A stretch of DNA of 21,139 bases from a virus, in IMG/VR virus record IMGVR_UViG_3300028608_000714, positions 1 through 21,139 of that record; one strand, given 5' to 3'. The translations under genes were made by a program, and so were the position numbers. This document shows, piece by piece, positions 1 to 6,441 of the stretch (within the stretch, counting starts at the first letter, position 1; every line of letters starts with the position of its first letter). The notes below the pieces were generated by a model, which worked only from the letters and a program-made list of their open reading frames with translations, was not told the origin of the DNA and ran no database searches.

Positions 1-106
1 TCCGGCCGGCCAGCGCGTAAGCCAGCTCGGTCAGCGACGGCTCCACACCGACCAGGTCGCCGAGCTGCTCGACGTCGCTGCGCACGGCGTCCTCGACGGA
101 GCCCAT
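1..106 (-). CDS. N-terminal part of a terminase small subunit-like protein (runs off the window)
   Basis: This leftward frame starts at ATG 106 and stays open to base 1, giving 35 residues beginning MGSVEDAVRSDVEQLG. The start is chosen because a purine-rich GGAAGGGGG lies 7 nt upstream; in-frame ATGs at 124 and 130 lack such a site. From memory, short proteins with the pattern V-x-x-AV-x-x-D(V/L)-x-x-LG, then SL-x-x-LAY-x-LA, sit next to HNH genes in actinophage genomes and are labelled terminase small subunit. The HNH gene at 713-1006 on the same strand agrees with this. If correct, the product would bind cos or pac DNA and start packaging. Only the N-terminus is visible, so this is an inference from sequence flavour and position; a small unknown accessory protein is the main alternative. 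Confidence 0.4.
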   Translation of the reverse strand, partial: MGSVEDAVRSDVEQLGDLVGVEPSLTELAYALAGR

Positions 107-196
107 GGCGCCGCCCCCTTCCATGATCATCCGTTGTCATTGGCCCGGGGGGAGAAAAATGAAAGGGGGGCGCGGGGTTGCGAAATGTCCGATTCC

Positions 197-217
197 AAAA
201 AACGCCGGACGATCCGG
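197..217 (-). terminator. Rho-independent terminator, leftward
   Basis: Read leftward, CCGGA-TCG-TCCGG forms a perfect 5-bp stem with a 3-nt loop, followed after two bases by six T residues. A U-tract terminator is uncommon in DNA this GC-rich. It lies after the 78-aa gene and ahead of the terminase-like gene, so it probably separates their transcripts. Confidence 0.65.
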
Positions 218-243
218 AGCCGAGACGACCGGATCAACGCTCT

Positions 244-265
244 GACCTGCGGAGATCCGCTGGTC
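244..265 (-). terminator. Hairpin overlapping the stop codon of the 78-aa gene
   Basis: GACC-T-GCGGA-GA-TCCGC-T-GGTC folds into a 9-bp stem with one internal T/T mismatch. It overlaps the stop codon of the gene ending at 264 and precedes the U-tract terminator at 197-217, so the two look like a tandem terminator. Confidence 0.5.
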
Positions 266-500
266 AGGTCGCGTTGCCGAGCCTGGCGAGGGTGGTGCTG
301 ATGTTCGGGTGGTCGTCGGCGAGGTCCTCGGGGCTGGGCAGCTCGGCAGCGTCGACCAGGCCCGAGGTGTAGCCGCACGAGCAGACGACCATGGCCTTGC
401 CGGTGCGGCGCGCCTCAAGCCAGTCCGTCCCGCTGCGGCGTACCTCGATCTGGGGCATCACGTGCAGGTCGTGGCGCAGAAGCCAGGGCTGTGCGGTCAT
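264..500 (-). CDS. Hypothetical 78-aa protein
   Basis: The start is ATG 500, preceded by GAGAGGG. The predicted product runs MTAQPWLLRHDLHVMPQIEV to ...ISTTLARLGNAT. It has one CSCG pair near residue 40, within a stretch reading MVVCSCGYTSG. That could be half of a zinc-binding site, but no second Cys/His pair is obvious. There is no signal peptide or membrane segment. It is the last gene of a short leftward run behind the 63-aa and HNH genes and ends in a hairpin and a U-tract terminator. Small soluble proteins in this position are common in actinophages and AICEs. I do not recognise the family. Confidence 0.55.
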   Translation of the reverse strand: MTAQPWLLRHDLHVMPQIEVRRSGTDWLEARRTGKAMVVCSCGYTSGLVDAAELPSPEDLADDHPNISTTLARLGNAT

Positions 501-510
501 GGCACCCTCT

Positions 511-702
511 CTACCTCTGTCTGCTGCGGCACCAGGCATGGCCACAGTCGATGATCCTGGGATCGCTGAGGGCCTCGATCAGGCTGGCGGGCGGGGCGCT
601 GGGTGCCAGGCCGAGGCTGGCCTCCAGGTCCCGGATGCGCGGGTAGGACGGGCGATCGTGGGTCTCGCACCGGCGAGCGATGCGGCGCAGCAGGCCGTGC
701 AC
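511..702 (-). CDS. Hypothetical 63-aa protein
   Basis: A GTG start at 702 is chosen because GGGAGGA lies 4 nt upstream. The frame extends further upstream but would then overlap the HNH gene. The product begins VHGLLRRIARRCETH and is rich in Arg and Ala, with Cys12, Cys53 and Cys58 and nearby His residues but no clean metal-binding motif. It begins 10 bp after the HNH stop, so the two are probably cotranscribed. I recognise no family. Coding status rests on the ribosome-binding site, the spacing and the absence of a better frame. Confidence 0.5.
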   Translation of the reverse strand: MHGLLRRIARRCETHDRPSYPRIRDLEASLGLAPSAPPASLIEALSDPRIIDCGHAWCRSRQR

Positions 703-712
703 AGCGTCCTCC

Positions 713-1006
713 CTACGGGCCGGCGAACCAGTCGACGCTGGTGTGGAGCTGCACCACGTCGGCGAGCGGCCGATCGCCCTTCTCGTTGTTGCACTTGCGG
801 AGGCAGACGGGGCAGCCGGCGTTCCCGTGGATGGGGGCCAGGTTGTCCGGGTCCATCCGTGCGCCGCCCTTGGACCTGGGGATGATGTGGTCGACGGCGT
901 CGGCCGCACCATGACCGCAGACGATGCACACGTCCGACTCGGCGAGGACCTGAGCGCGGACCTTGCGGTACTCGTAGCTCGTGAGCTCTGACCGATCGGT
1001 GGCCAC
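713..1006 (-). CDS. HNH endonuclease
   Basis: This 97-aa product has a canonical HNH core: a CIVCG knuckle, then AVDHIIPRSKGG carrying the catalytic His, then DPDNLAPIHG, and a second zinc knuckle CPVCLRKCNNEKGDRP. The GTG start at 1006 follows GGAGGTGATC, an almost full match to the anti-Shine-Dalgarno, so the longer upstream frame is rejected. HNH proteins of this size in phages often sit beside the terminase small subunit and are needed for nicking or packaging of cos-type phages; others are homing or defence nucleases. The terminase-like gene lies on the same strand about 600 bp downstream. The fold is clear from residues; the packaging role is inferred from context. Confidence 0.88.
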   Translation of the reverse strand: MATDRSELTSYEYRKVRAQVLAESDVCIVCGHGAADAVDHIIPRSKGGARMDPDNLAPIHGNAGCPVCLRKCNNEKGDRPLADVVQLHTSVDWFAGP

Positions 1007-1023
1007 GATCACCTCCGGTGTGG

Positions 1024-1090
1024 TCCGCGCAGGGCGTGCGTCAGCAGCAACCCGGGTCGTGTGAGCGATGGGGGGTTGGCCCTGCGCGGA
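1024..1090. repeat. 12-bp inverted repeat upstream of the HNH gene
   Basis: TCCGCGCAGGGC (1024-1035) and its perfect complement GCCCTGCGCGGA (1079-1090) are 43 nt apart in the gap between the HNH gene and the helix-turn-helix gene. A further short palindrome, CAGGTC-GCT-GACCTG, is at 1184-1198. The 193-bp gap holds no gene. The arms could form a long RNA leader hairpin for the HNH transcript, or be protein-binding sites. Confidence 0.5.
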
Positions 1091-1099
1091 CGTCTGGGG

Positions 1100-1140
1100 A
1101 GACGACGAAGGCCCCGCTGGTGGGCGAGGCCTTGGCGTCT
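1100..1140 (-). terminator. Hairpin downstream of the helix-turn-helix gene
   Basis: AGACGACGAAGGCC (1100-1113) pairs with GGCCTTGGCGTCT (1128-1140) with one bulge, giving about 12 base pairs around a 14-nt loop. It lies 60 bp past the stop of the leftward gene ending at 1201. No T-tract follows, as is usual for streptomycete terminators. Confidence 0.5.
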
Positions 1141-1200
1141 GTGGGTGCCGTTTGCGGACACAGTTGTACACCGGGATCGTGACAGGTCGCTGACCTGCGG

Positions 1201-1410
1201 TCAAGCGGCGTCAAGGGTGCGACGCTTGGCGGCGAGGGCGGCGACCTCGTTGGCGGGGTACCAGGGCTGGCGCTCGGTGCCTCCCGAGCGGGTCAGCTGG
1301 CCGCGCTTCACCATCTGCCGGACGGTGTCCAACTGCACGCCGAGGACGCGCGCGGTCTGGTGCGCGGTGAGGTGGCCGGGCCGGATGATCTGCGACTCCA
1401 TGCCCTCCAT
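1201..1410 (-). CDS. Small helix-turn-helix DNA-binding protein (MerR/excisionase fold)
   Basis: The 69-aa product carries one MerR/HTH_17-type domain: GHLTAHQTARVLGVQLDTVRQMVKR, then a wing-like GTERQPWYPANEVAALAAKR. Proteins of this shape act as excisionases, plasmid regulators or phage regulators. ATG 1410 is preferred because AGGCGG lies 5 nt upstream; ATG 1401 has GGAGGG only 2 nt away, and ATG 1446 would put the start inside an inverted repeat. The gene begins just past the end of traB, behind the repeat region at 1419-1509, so the protein is a reasonable candidate to bind those repeats. A second Xis-like gene is at 15934-16248, so which one controls excision is open. Confidence 0.7.
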   Translation of the reverse strand: MEGMESQIIRPGHLTAHQTARVLGVQLDTVRQMVKRGQLTRSGGTERQPWYPANEVAALAAKRRTLDAA

Positions 1411-1418
1411 GATGCCGC

Positions 1419-1509
1419 CTGACGTCAGAGGGCGCGTGACACCCATCCCCCTAGGCGGGAGCGGGTGTCACGCGCCCTGACAGTGCTGCCTGACGTGCGC
1501 TGACGTCAG
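1419..1509. repeat. TGACGT boxes around a 15-bp inverted repeat at the end of traB (clt candidate)
   Basis: The palindrome CTGACGTCAG occurs at 1419-1428 and again at 1500-1509, where it overlaps the traB stop codon, with a half copy CTGACGT at 1490-1496. Between them, GGGCGCGTGACACCC (1430-1444) and its exact complement (1463-1477) face each other across 18 nt. In Streptomyces plasmids the cis-acting transfer locus clt, bound by the TraB C-terminus, consists of short repeats at or near traB. Position and repeat density fit that model. A terminator for the transfer operon, or an operator of the adjacent helix-turn-helix protein, is the alternative. Confidence 0.5.
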
Positions 1510-3536
1510 GCGTTGGACATCTGCGGGACGATCCGCCAGCGGCCCCGTCCGGCGTCCGCCAGGCGGCCCTCCAGGTACGCCTCCTTCAGCCGCTCGGACA
1601 CCCACGGGCGGGAGTAGCCGTTGCGGTCGCACCAGTCGGTGAAGTCCTTGGGGCCGATCACCATGCGGCCCTCGTTCTCGAACGAGGTGATGGCCTGGGC
1701 CAGGAGGTGCCGGGCCTCTGCCGGGTCGGGCTTGTGCCCGGTCTCCTGGACCAGCGGCACGTCGGCGCCGGCGCCCAGCTCGGGCAACTCCTGCTCCGGG
1801 TCGATGCCCTCGTCTTCGGAGTCGACCAGCGGTTCGGTCTCGTCGGTCATGTCGTCCTCGCTGTCGGGGGCGTCCACGTCCACGCGGCGCCGCTCGGTGT
1901 ACGCGCGGCCCGCCACCTTGGCGGCCGCCTTCTCGGTGATCGGGTCGACGGCGGCGCCGTTGCGGGCGAACCACTGCGCCACGGTCTCCATCAGCGAGAT
2001 GGAGGTATCGGTGAACCACCGGGTCCGGCCGGGGTCGGCGTACCGCTCCTCCGGGATACCGGGGGAGACCAGGTAGCAGTAGCCCGGGCGACGGTTCGCC
2101 CAGCGCTCGGGCGCGGCGCCCGCGTCCAGGACGGTGTCGGGCAGCATGAACCCGGCGGCGGTGGCGTTGGGGACGCCGAAGCACAGCCGGCCGCCCAGGG
2201 CGTCCCTGGTCGTGGTGCTGATCTGGTCGTGGCTGGGCCGCTGAAGCGACACGATCAGCGCCATGCCCGCCGACCGGGCCAGGTTCGCGATCGAGTTGAA
2301 CGCGTCGTCCCCGAGCAGGCCCAGGGAGACTCCGGCCTCCTCGAACCACACGACGTGGAACGGCAGGCCGGGGCAGCCGCACGCGGTGCCGTCGTCGTGG
2401 CACGAGTGCTTCGGGTCGGTCTGCTTCCGGGCGGCCGCGGCCTCCCACTGCCGGTACTTGTGGGCGCCCAACCAGCCGGTGCGGGCCGGGATGACGGCCT
2501 TGACGGCCTCCACCATGATCTCGGTGTCGGCGCCGCCCTCCACGGCCCAGTCATAGGCGGGCAGCAGGGGCCGGAAGTCCTGGAACCCCTTGGGGTCGGA
2601 CAGCCACATGATGACGTCCGTCCTGGTCAGGATCTCCGTCTGGACGTTCAGGGCGCCGTCGCCCTTGCCGGACCCGGTCATGCCCGCGATCAGCAGGTGG
2701 GTGGCGTTCCGCCCCTGCTTGGCGTCACCGGGCAGCCACAGGGCCAGCGGCGCTCCGTCGTCGTACACGCCGAGGACCAGCGGGTCGGTGATGGAGCCGC
2801 CGGGGACTGCGGGCCCGGCCTCTTCCCAGCGGACCGTGTCGGCGAGCATGTCCCGGGGGACGATGACCAGCTCGCCGCGCCGCTCGGAGTCGGGGTCGGG
2901 CTGGTAGCGCACCGCGGTACGCGGCACGTCCAGCGCGGAAGCGATGCCAGGCAGCGCCTTGGCCACGTCGTCGTTGGTCTGCGTGCCGGCGTCCAGCAGC
3001 AGCGGAGCGGTGACCCGGTTCGGCTCGACCTTCGCCGCGCCGATCTGGGCGCGGGCCAGGCCGACCCGCTCCAGCAGGCCCTTGTCAGCGCTCTGCCCGG
3101 CAGGGTCGGAGGTACGCAGCACCAACCGGACGTTCCACGACAGGGCCAGGACCGGCCCGCCCATCAGGTACAGGTCGTCCAGGGCGCCGGCCGTCGGCCC
3201 GGCGAGGCAGGCCCCGGTCAGCCACGCCGATCCGGCGGCGACGGTGATGGCGGAGTGGAGGCGGCGCTGCGAGCTGGTCGTCTTCCCCGCCCACCAGGTC
3301 GCTCCGGTCAGGGCGACGGAGGCGAGGGTGAGGCCGACGCCGGCGGCGGCGCTGCCCTCCCACCGCCAGTTACCCAGGGCGCCAGCCACGCCGACCCCGG
3401 CCATGCCGAGCCACGGCGGGAGGTGCGGCTGGAGGCGACGCACCAGGTAGTTGCGGGTGCTGCTGGAGGAGGCCCCGCCCCCCGTGAGGGGGAGCGGGTA
3501 GGTGCGTCCGTCCTGGTCAGTGAGCTTGCGTCCCAT
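1506..3536 (-). CDS. traB: TraB/FtsK-type DNA translocase for conjugation
   Basis: This 676-aa protein has three or four hydrophobic segments (about residues 42-145), a linker, an FtsK/SpoIIIE RecA-like motor and a C-terminal winged helix (about 610-670, including FTDWCDRNGYSRPWVSERLKEA). The Walker A loop is GMTGSGKG at 285-292 and the Walker B strand is HVVWFEE ending at 400, followed by the SLQRPSHDQISTTTRDALGGR sensor region typical of FtsK-like motors. Streptomyces TraB forms a membrane hexamer that moves double-stranded DNA between hyphae and recognises clt through its winged helix. Two residues are unusual: Gly292 replaces the usual Ser/Thr after the Walker lysine, and Glu399 replaces the Walker B Asp. 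ATG 3536 follows AAGGAGT at 8 nt. It is the last gene of the transfer operon. A phage FtsK-like protein is less likely given the Spd-like neighbours. Confidence 0.88.
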   Translation of the reverse strand: MGRKLTDQDGRTYPLPLTGGGASSSSTRNYLVRRLQPHLPPWLGMAGVGVAGALGNWRWEGSAAAGVGLTLASVALTGATWWAGKTTSSQRRLHSAITVAAGSAWLTGACLAGPTAGALDDLYLMGGPVLALSWNVRLVLRTSDPAGQSADKGLLERVGLARAQIGAAKVEPNRVTAPLLLDAGTQTNDDVAKALPGIASALDVPRTAVRYQPDPDSERRGELVIVPRDMLADTVRWEEAGPAVPGGSITDPLVLGVYDDGAPLALWLPGDAKQGRNATHLLIAGMTGSGKGDGALNVQTEILTRTDVIMWLSDPKGFQDFRPLLPAYDWAVEGGADTEIMVEAVKAVIPARTGWLGAHKYRQWEAAAARKQTDPKHSCHDDGTACGCPGLPFHVVWFEEAGVSLGLLGDDAFNSIANLARSAGMALIVSLQRPSHDQISTTTRDALGGRLCFGVPNATAAGFMLPDTVLDAGAAPERWANRRPGYCYLVSPGIPEERYADPGRTRWFTDTSISLMETVAQWFARNGAAVDPITEKAAAKVAGRAYTERRRVDVDAPDSEDDMTDETEPLVDSEDEGIDPEQELPELGAGADVPLVQETGHKPDPAEARHLLAQAITSFENEGRMVIGPKDFTDWCDRNGYSRPWVSERLKEAYLEGRLADAGRGRWRIVPQMSNA

Positions 3537-3548
3537 GGTCGTGACTCC

Positions 3549-4058
3549 TTACTGGTCGGCCCAGTTCATGCGCGGACGCTCGGGGCGCTTGGCGCGGTGA
3601 CGGACGGCGTTGATCTCCTGCTCGAACTCCTGGGTGTAGACCGAGTAGCAGGCAGCGGCGTTCTTCGCGGCGGACTGGAGGGCGCTGGCGGCCTTGCGCA
3701 TCTTCCGGGCGACCTTCGCGGCCCTGATCTTCGACCCGAACGACTTGCCCTCCGGGTCGGGGACCTGCGACAACGTCGCGTTCAGGATCTCCGCGCCCAT
3801 CGCGACCTCGATGGACAGGGTCACGGCGGCGGCCCGCAGGCTGTTGCAGTAGTTCCGGGTCTGCGCGGGGGACCAGAACTCGGGCGCGGGCAGCAGGGAC
3901 TGCGCCTTGGCCTTCTGCCCCTGCTGGCCGCCCTTGTTGTTGTTGATCGTGACGTTCAGCGGCGGGACGATGCTGCTGCCCAGGCCGCCGACGAACCCGC
4001 CGGCGGCGGCGCCCGCGGCGGCGAACTTGTTGCCCTTGCTGTTGGTCGCGGTGCTCAT
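3549..4058 (-). CDS. Hypothetical transfer-operon protein, 169 aa
   Basis: Starts at ATG 4058 with AAGGAGAG 4 nt upstream. The first 35 residues are rich in Gly and Ala (FAAAGAAAGGFVGGLGSSI), which could be a weak membrane or glycine-zipper segment, followed by the polar NVTINNNKGGQQGQKAKAQ. The remainder is helical, with basic stretches (KVARKMRKAASALQSAAKNAAA) and a basic C-terminus. It lies 12 bp ahead of traB and 21 bp after a small membrane protein gene, so it belongs to the transfer operon. A role in intramycelial spread or as a TraB partner is inferred from position alone; I do not recognise the family. Confidence 0.7.
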   Translation of the reverse strand: MSTATNSKGNKFAAAGAAAGGFVGGLGSSIVPPLNVTINNNKGGQQGQKAKAQSLLPAPEFWSPAQTRNYCNSLRAAAVTLSIEVAMGAEILNATLSQVPDPEGKSFGSKIRAAKVARKMRKAASALQSAAKNAAACYSVYTQEFEQEINAVRHRAKRPERPRMNWADQ

Positions 4059-4079
4059 GAGGCTCTCCTTGGACGGCTG

Positions 4080-4418
4080 TCAGCGGCCGTTGAGGTAGTC
4101 GCGCCACATGGCGCGCAGGATGAGGAAGCAGCCGGTGCCGCAGGTCGCGACGATGGCGACGGCGATGGCGGCCATGGCGAACGCGAGGGCCAGGGCGCAG
4201 GCGATGCACCCGCCGATCGCGGCCAGGGCGCCGATGGTCGCCCACTTGCGGGCGTCGAACGGCTTGGTCTGCTGCTGGTCGTGCTGGCAGGTGTGCGGCT
4301 GCATGGCCTGGCTGATGGCCTGCGCCGTGAGCACGGCCTTCACCAGCTCCAGCTGGCGGGAGTCGTCGGAGGCCTCGGCCACGGCGGCGAGGGCCTTCTG
4401 CAGGGCGTCGTCGCTCAT
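4080..4418 (-). CDS. Spd-like small membrane protein, 112 aa
   Basis: An N-terminal soluble helix (MSDDALQKALAAVAEASDD) is followed by a Cys/His stretch (HTCQH) and then two long hydrophobic segments at about residues 60-82 and 83-105, the second including AIAVAIVATCGTGCFLIL. The protein ends in a short basic tail. The start overlaps the stop of the 58-aa gene by 4 nt (ATGA), so translation is coupled. Small two-helix proteins encoded beside traB in Streptomyces plasmids are the Spd (spread) proteins, which help plasmids move through septa within the recipient mycelium. The assignment rests on topology and operon position, not on recognised homology. Confidence 0.7.
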   Translation of the reverse strand: MSDDALQKALAAVAEASDDSRQLELVKAVLTAQAISQAMQPHTCQHDQQQTKPFDARKWATIGALAAIGGCIACALALAFAMAAIAVAIVATCGTGCFLILRAMWRDYLNGR

Positions 4419-4591
4419 CGCCGCCTCCTGCGGGCCCGGGCGATACGGGTCCGCCGCGATCCGAGGGCCGCCGCGGCGCCGAGACCGAACGCCACGATGA
4501 CCGGCTGCTCGACGAGGACGCCGACCAGGCCGAGCAGGTTGGGGAAAGTCAGCAGGAGGACGACAGCGAGGGCGATCAGGGGCCAGCGCAT
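4415..4591 (-). CDS. 58-aa membrane protein, Spd-like
   Basis: A small gene between the 380-aa and 112-aa genes. ATG 4591 shares one base with the preceding stop (TGATG) and its own stop overlaps the next start (ATGA). The product begins MRWPLIALAVVLLLTF and has two hydrophobic stretches (residues 4-27 and 31-45) and a very basic tail (SRRTRIARARRRRR). A basic tail after a helical hairpin suggests cytoplasmic ends. Tight coupling on both sides argues that it is real. Very short membrane proteins are a regular part of Streptomyces spd operons. Confidence 0.72.
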   Translation of the reverse strand: MRWPLIALAVVLLLTFPNLLGLVGVLVEQPVIVAFGLGAAAALGSRRTRIARARRRRR

Positions 4592-5733
4592 CAGGCGTAG
4601 CCTCCGTTCCCGGGGTCGCGCTTCACGTGCGCATCGGCCTGTTCCTGGGTCCGCTTCGCGGCCCGGTGCAGGGCGGTGCGCACGTAGTTCTCGGTGACGA
4701 CGAGACGGCGGTGCCGGGCGACGTGGTCGACGATCTGCTTGGCCTTGGCGTCCGGACCGAGGACGGATGCGGCCTCGACGACCGCAGCCTCCATCGTGAC
4801 CGGCTCCAGAGCGGTGGCAGGGGCGCTGACCTGCTGATGCGCGGGCGCATCAGCCCGATGCACTTCGTACTCGGTGGGCTGCTGGCCGAGGACCATGGCG
4901 ACGGCGACGGGGTCCACGTGCACCTCGTAGGAGGCGAGGACCGTGGCCAGTTCGGCGGGGTGCGCATCCGGTCGCGCATCAGCCGCGAGGCGGATGGCGT
5001 CGACCGGGTCCATGCTCGCGAAGTGCGACCGGAGTGCCTCCGTGGCGGAGCCGAGTCGGGGCCGCGCGGGCGGCTCGTCGACGGCGGCCGTGACGGGGCC
5101 GGCGTACATCCCGGCGAGGGCCGCATCGGCTCCGCCGGTGATGCGCTCGCGCTGGACGTCGACCAGAGCGGCGCCGAGGATCTGGTCGCCGACACCGACC
5201 TTGCGGGCAAGGTCCCACGACTTCTTCAGGGCCTTCGTCCGGGTCTTCTCCTCGGGGTGCCGCTCTGCGGCGGCCTGGTGGTACGCCAGCTGCTGCACGG
5301 CGTGCGCGTTGCGGCGCTGTGCCTCGGCGTCCACGCCGGTGCTGTAGATGACGATGCGGCGGGCGATCAGGCCGAGGCCCTCGGCGGCGCCGCTCATTCC
5401 GAGCGGCGTGACGGTGTAGACGACGGACTCGGTGACGTTGTCGGCGAGTGCCAGGCCGGTGCCGCAGGCGGCGAGCGGGGCCAGCCACAGGCCGACGCGG
5501 ACCCAGGCCGGCGCGGACTGGCCGAGCAGGGTGAGGCCGACCATGGTCAGCGCGAGGATGAGGGTGAGGCCTTCGCCGGCGGCGACGACGCCGGCGGCGG
5601 TGGCCTTGCGGCCGAACTCGGCGAGCGTGTTGCTGTAGGTGCCGACGGCTCCGGCGATGCCGACGGCGACCATGACGGCGGCTGCGGTGCCGAGGACGCC
5701 ACGCTGCCCCTTGGTGAGGGTGCGGGTGCTCAT
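4591..5733 (-). CDS. Large membrane protein of the transfer operon, 380 aa
   Basis: The N-terminal third has hydrophobic segments at about residues 13-33, 44-68, 76-96 and possibly 100-120. A long charged helical region follows (AQRRNAHAVQQLAYHQAAAE, then KTRTKALKKSWDLARKVG). The C-terminal part is Ala-rich, with a possible helix-turn-helix near residues 325-365 (AKQIVDHVARHRRLVVTENYVRTAL). The layout, with N-terminal membrane helices and a C-terminal DNA-binding-like end, recalls SpdB/DUF2637-type proteins of AICEs and Streptomyces plasmids, whose SpdB2 relatives bind DNA and interact with TraB. Its start overlaps the previous stop by 4 nt (ATGA). Topology is visible; the link to SpdB is an inference. 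Confidence 0.75.
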   Translation of the reverse strand: MSTRTLTKGQRGVLGTAAAVMVAVGIAGAVGTYSNTLAEFGRKATAAGVVAAGEGLTLILALTMVGLTLLGQSAPAWVRVGLWLAPLAACGTGLALADNVTESVVYTVTPLGMSGAAEGLGLIARRIVIYSTGVDAEAQRRNAHAVQQLAYHQAAAERHPEEKTRTKALKKSWDLARKVGVGDQILGAALVDVQRERITGGADAALAGMYAGPVTAAVDEPPARPRLGSATEALRSHFASMDPVDAIRLAADARPDAHPAELATVLASYEVHVDPVAVAMVLGQQPTEYEVHRADAPAHQQVSAPATALEPVTMEAAVVEAASVLGPDAKAKQIVDHVARHRRLVVTENYVRTALHRAAKRTQEQADAHVKRDPGNGGYA

Positions 5734-5948
5734 CGACCCTCACCCCGCTCGGCCTCGATCGAGGCCGCCAGGTTCCGCAGCTGGTGTTCCAGGCGGACCG
5801 CGGCCCGGATGAGCTCGTTGTGGTCGTGGATGTTGGTCGCGGCTGCTTCGGTGAGGAGCACGCGGGTCTGCTCCAGCTCGGCGGTCACGGAGCCGGGGAA
5901 GGCCAGGATGTCGGACGGGTCGCGCAGCGGGGTGTAGGAGGTGCTCAT
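5730..5948 (-). CDS. Hypothetical 72-aa helical protein
   Basis: Second gene of the transfer operon, linked by 4-nt ATGA overlaps to the genes on both sides. The product starts MSTSYTPLRDPSDILAFPG and continues as one amphipathic, Leu/Ala/Glu-rich helix (AELEQTRVLLTEAAAT, then LIRAAVRLEHQLRNLAASIE) that could form a coiled coil. No membrane segment, Cys pair or catalytic motif is visible. Function unknown; the coupling implies a fixed ratio with the 113-aa and 380-aa proteins. Confidence 0.65.
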   Translation of the reverse strand: MSTSYTPLRDPSDILAFPGSVTAELEQTRVLLTEAAATNIHDHNELIRAAVRLEHQLRNLAASIEAERGEGR

Positions 5949-6286
5949 CGGGTCGCCTCCGTCTCGGCGCCGAGGGCGCGGAGCAGGATGCGGAGCGACT
6001 CGGAGAGCGCGCCGTGGGCCTGGGCGTAGCCGAACTCGTCGAAGCCGCTGCTGTCGCCGTAGGCGGCGAGCATCTTCTGCGCGACGCTGACGGCCGCCTC
6101 GAACTCGCTGCGCTGGCGCAGCTGGTCGCGGACGGCGTCGGCCACCGCGCCGGACAGCGGCTGGCGGGGCTGGTTACGCAGGTAAGCGGTGCTGGCGTAG
6201 TCCTCGTCGGCGAGGCGGTGCAGCTCAGCGACACGCTCCCGGTGGGAGGTTGCGGCGCGCTTGGGGCGCGCGAAATGATCGGTCAT
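5945..6286 (-). CDS. Hypothetical 113-aa protein, first gene of the transfer operon
   Basis: ATG 6286 follows AGGAG at 6 nt. The product has a basic N-terminus (MTDHFARPKRAATSHRERV) and is otherwise soluble and helical (VADAVRDQLRQRSEFEAAVSVAQKMLAAYG). No family is recognised. It heads the leftward operon that ends with traB. The 155-bp gap upstream contains a dyad matching the operator between the regulators at 16.6 kb, so this gene is probably the first under that control. It may be a regulator or a structural partner; nothing in the residues decides between these. Confidence 0.68.
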   Translation of the reverse strand: MTDHFARPKRAATSHRERVAELHRLADEDYASTAYLRNQPRQPLSGAVADAVRDQLRQRSEFEAAVSVAQKMLAAYGDSSGFDEFGYAQAHGALSESLRILLRALGAETEATR

Positions 6287-6339
6287 GCCGACTCCTGCTC
6301 TGATCAGGTGTTCGGTGAAGGGCCGGGCGGTGCGCGCGC

Positions 6340-6357
6340 CGGGGGCTGCAACCCCCG
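6340..6357 (-). promoter_or_regulatory. Leader hairpin of the transfer operon
   Basis: CGGGGG and CCCCCG form a 6-bp G/C stem around a 6-nt loop, between the 6401 dyad and the first gene of the transfer operon. If transcription starts near the dyad, this lies in the untranslated leader. It could instead terminate the upstream accessory operon ending at 6442. Confidence 0.35.
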
Positions 6358-6400
6358 AGCTGCTGCCCGGCTCTTCTTGCGTTCCTCAGCGTTCCATAGG

Positions 6401-6417
6401 CTGAACATTTTGTCCAG
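6401..6417. promoter_or_regulatory. Putative repressor operator of the transfer operon
   Basis: CTGAAC-ATTTT-GTCCAG is an imperfect dyad (half sites CTGAAC and CTGGAC). The same dyad with spacer GCTTT is at 16601-16617. On the leftward strand the similarity extends past the dyad (ACTG before it, then GC-x-x-ATG-x-AA after it), as if the two promoters shared a layout. It lies 115 bp ahead of the first gene of the operon. No convincing -35/-10 pair could be fixed. Confidence 0.6.
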
Positions 6418-6441
6418 ACAGTTGACTGCATCGGGTGCGCA

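Noticed and set aside
1007-1200. Riboswitch upstream of the HNH gene
   Set aside because: The inverted repeats fold well but no known riboswitch core sequence could be recognised; terminator or binding sites explain them more simply.
1707-4697. A 996-codon open frame on the + strand, and similar long + strand frames at 7294-8880, 8823-11300 and 12339-15161
   Set aside because: They lie opposite well-supported leftward genes with clear motifs and ribosome-binding sites. Their translations are low-complexity Gly/Arg/Val/Ala-rich, as expected for antisense frames in GC-rich DNA.
3549-6286. Phage structural or lysis (holin) genes
   Set aside because: The small membrane proteins could pass as holins, but no endolysin is present and the order leading to TraB fits an spd transfer operon better.
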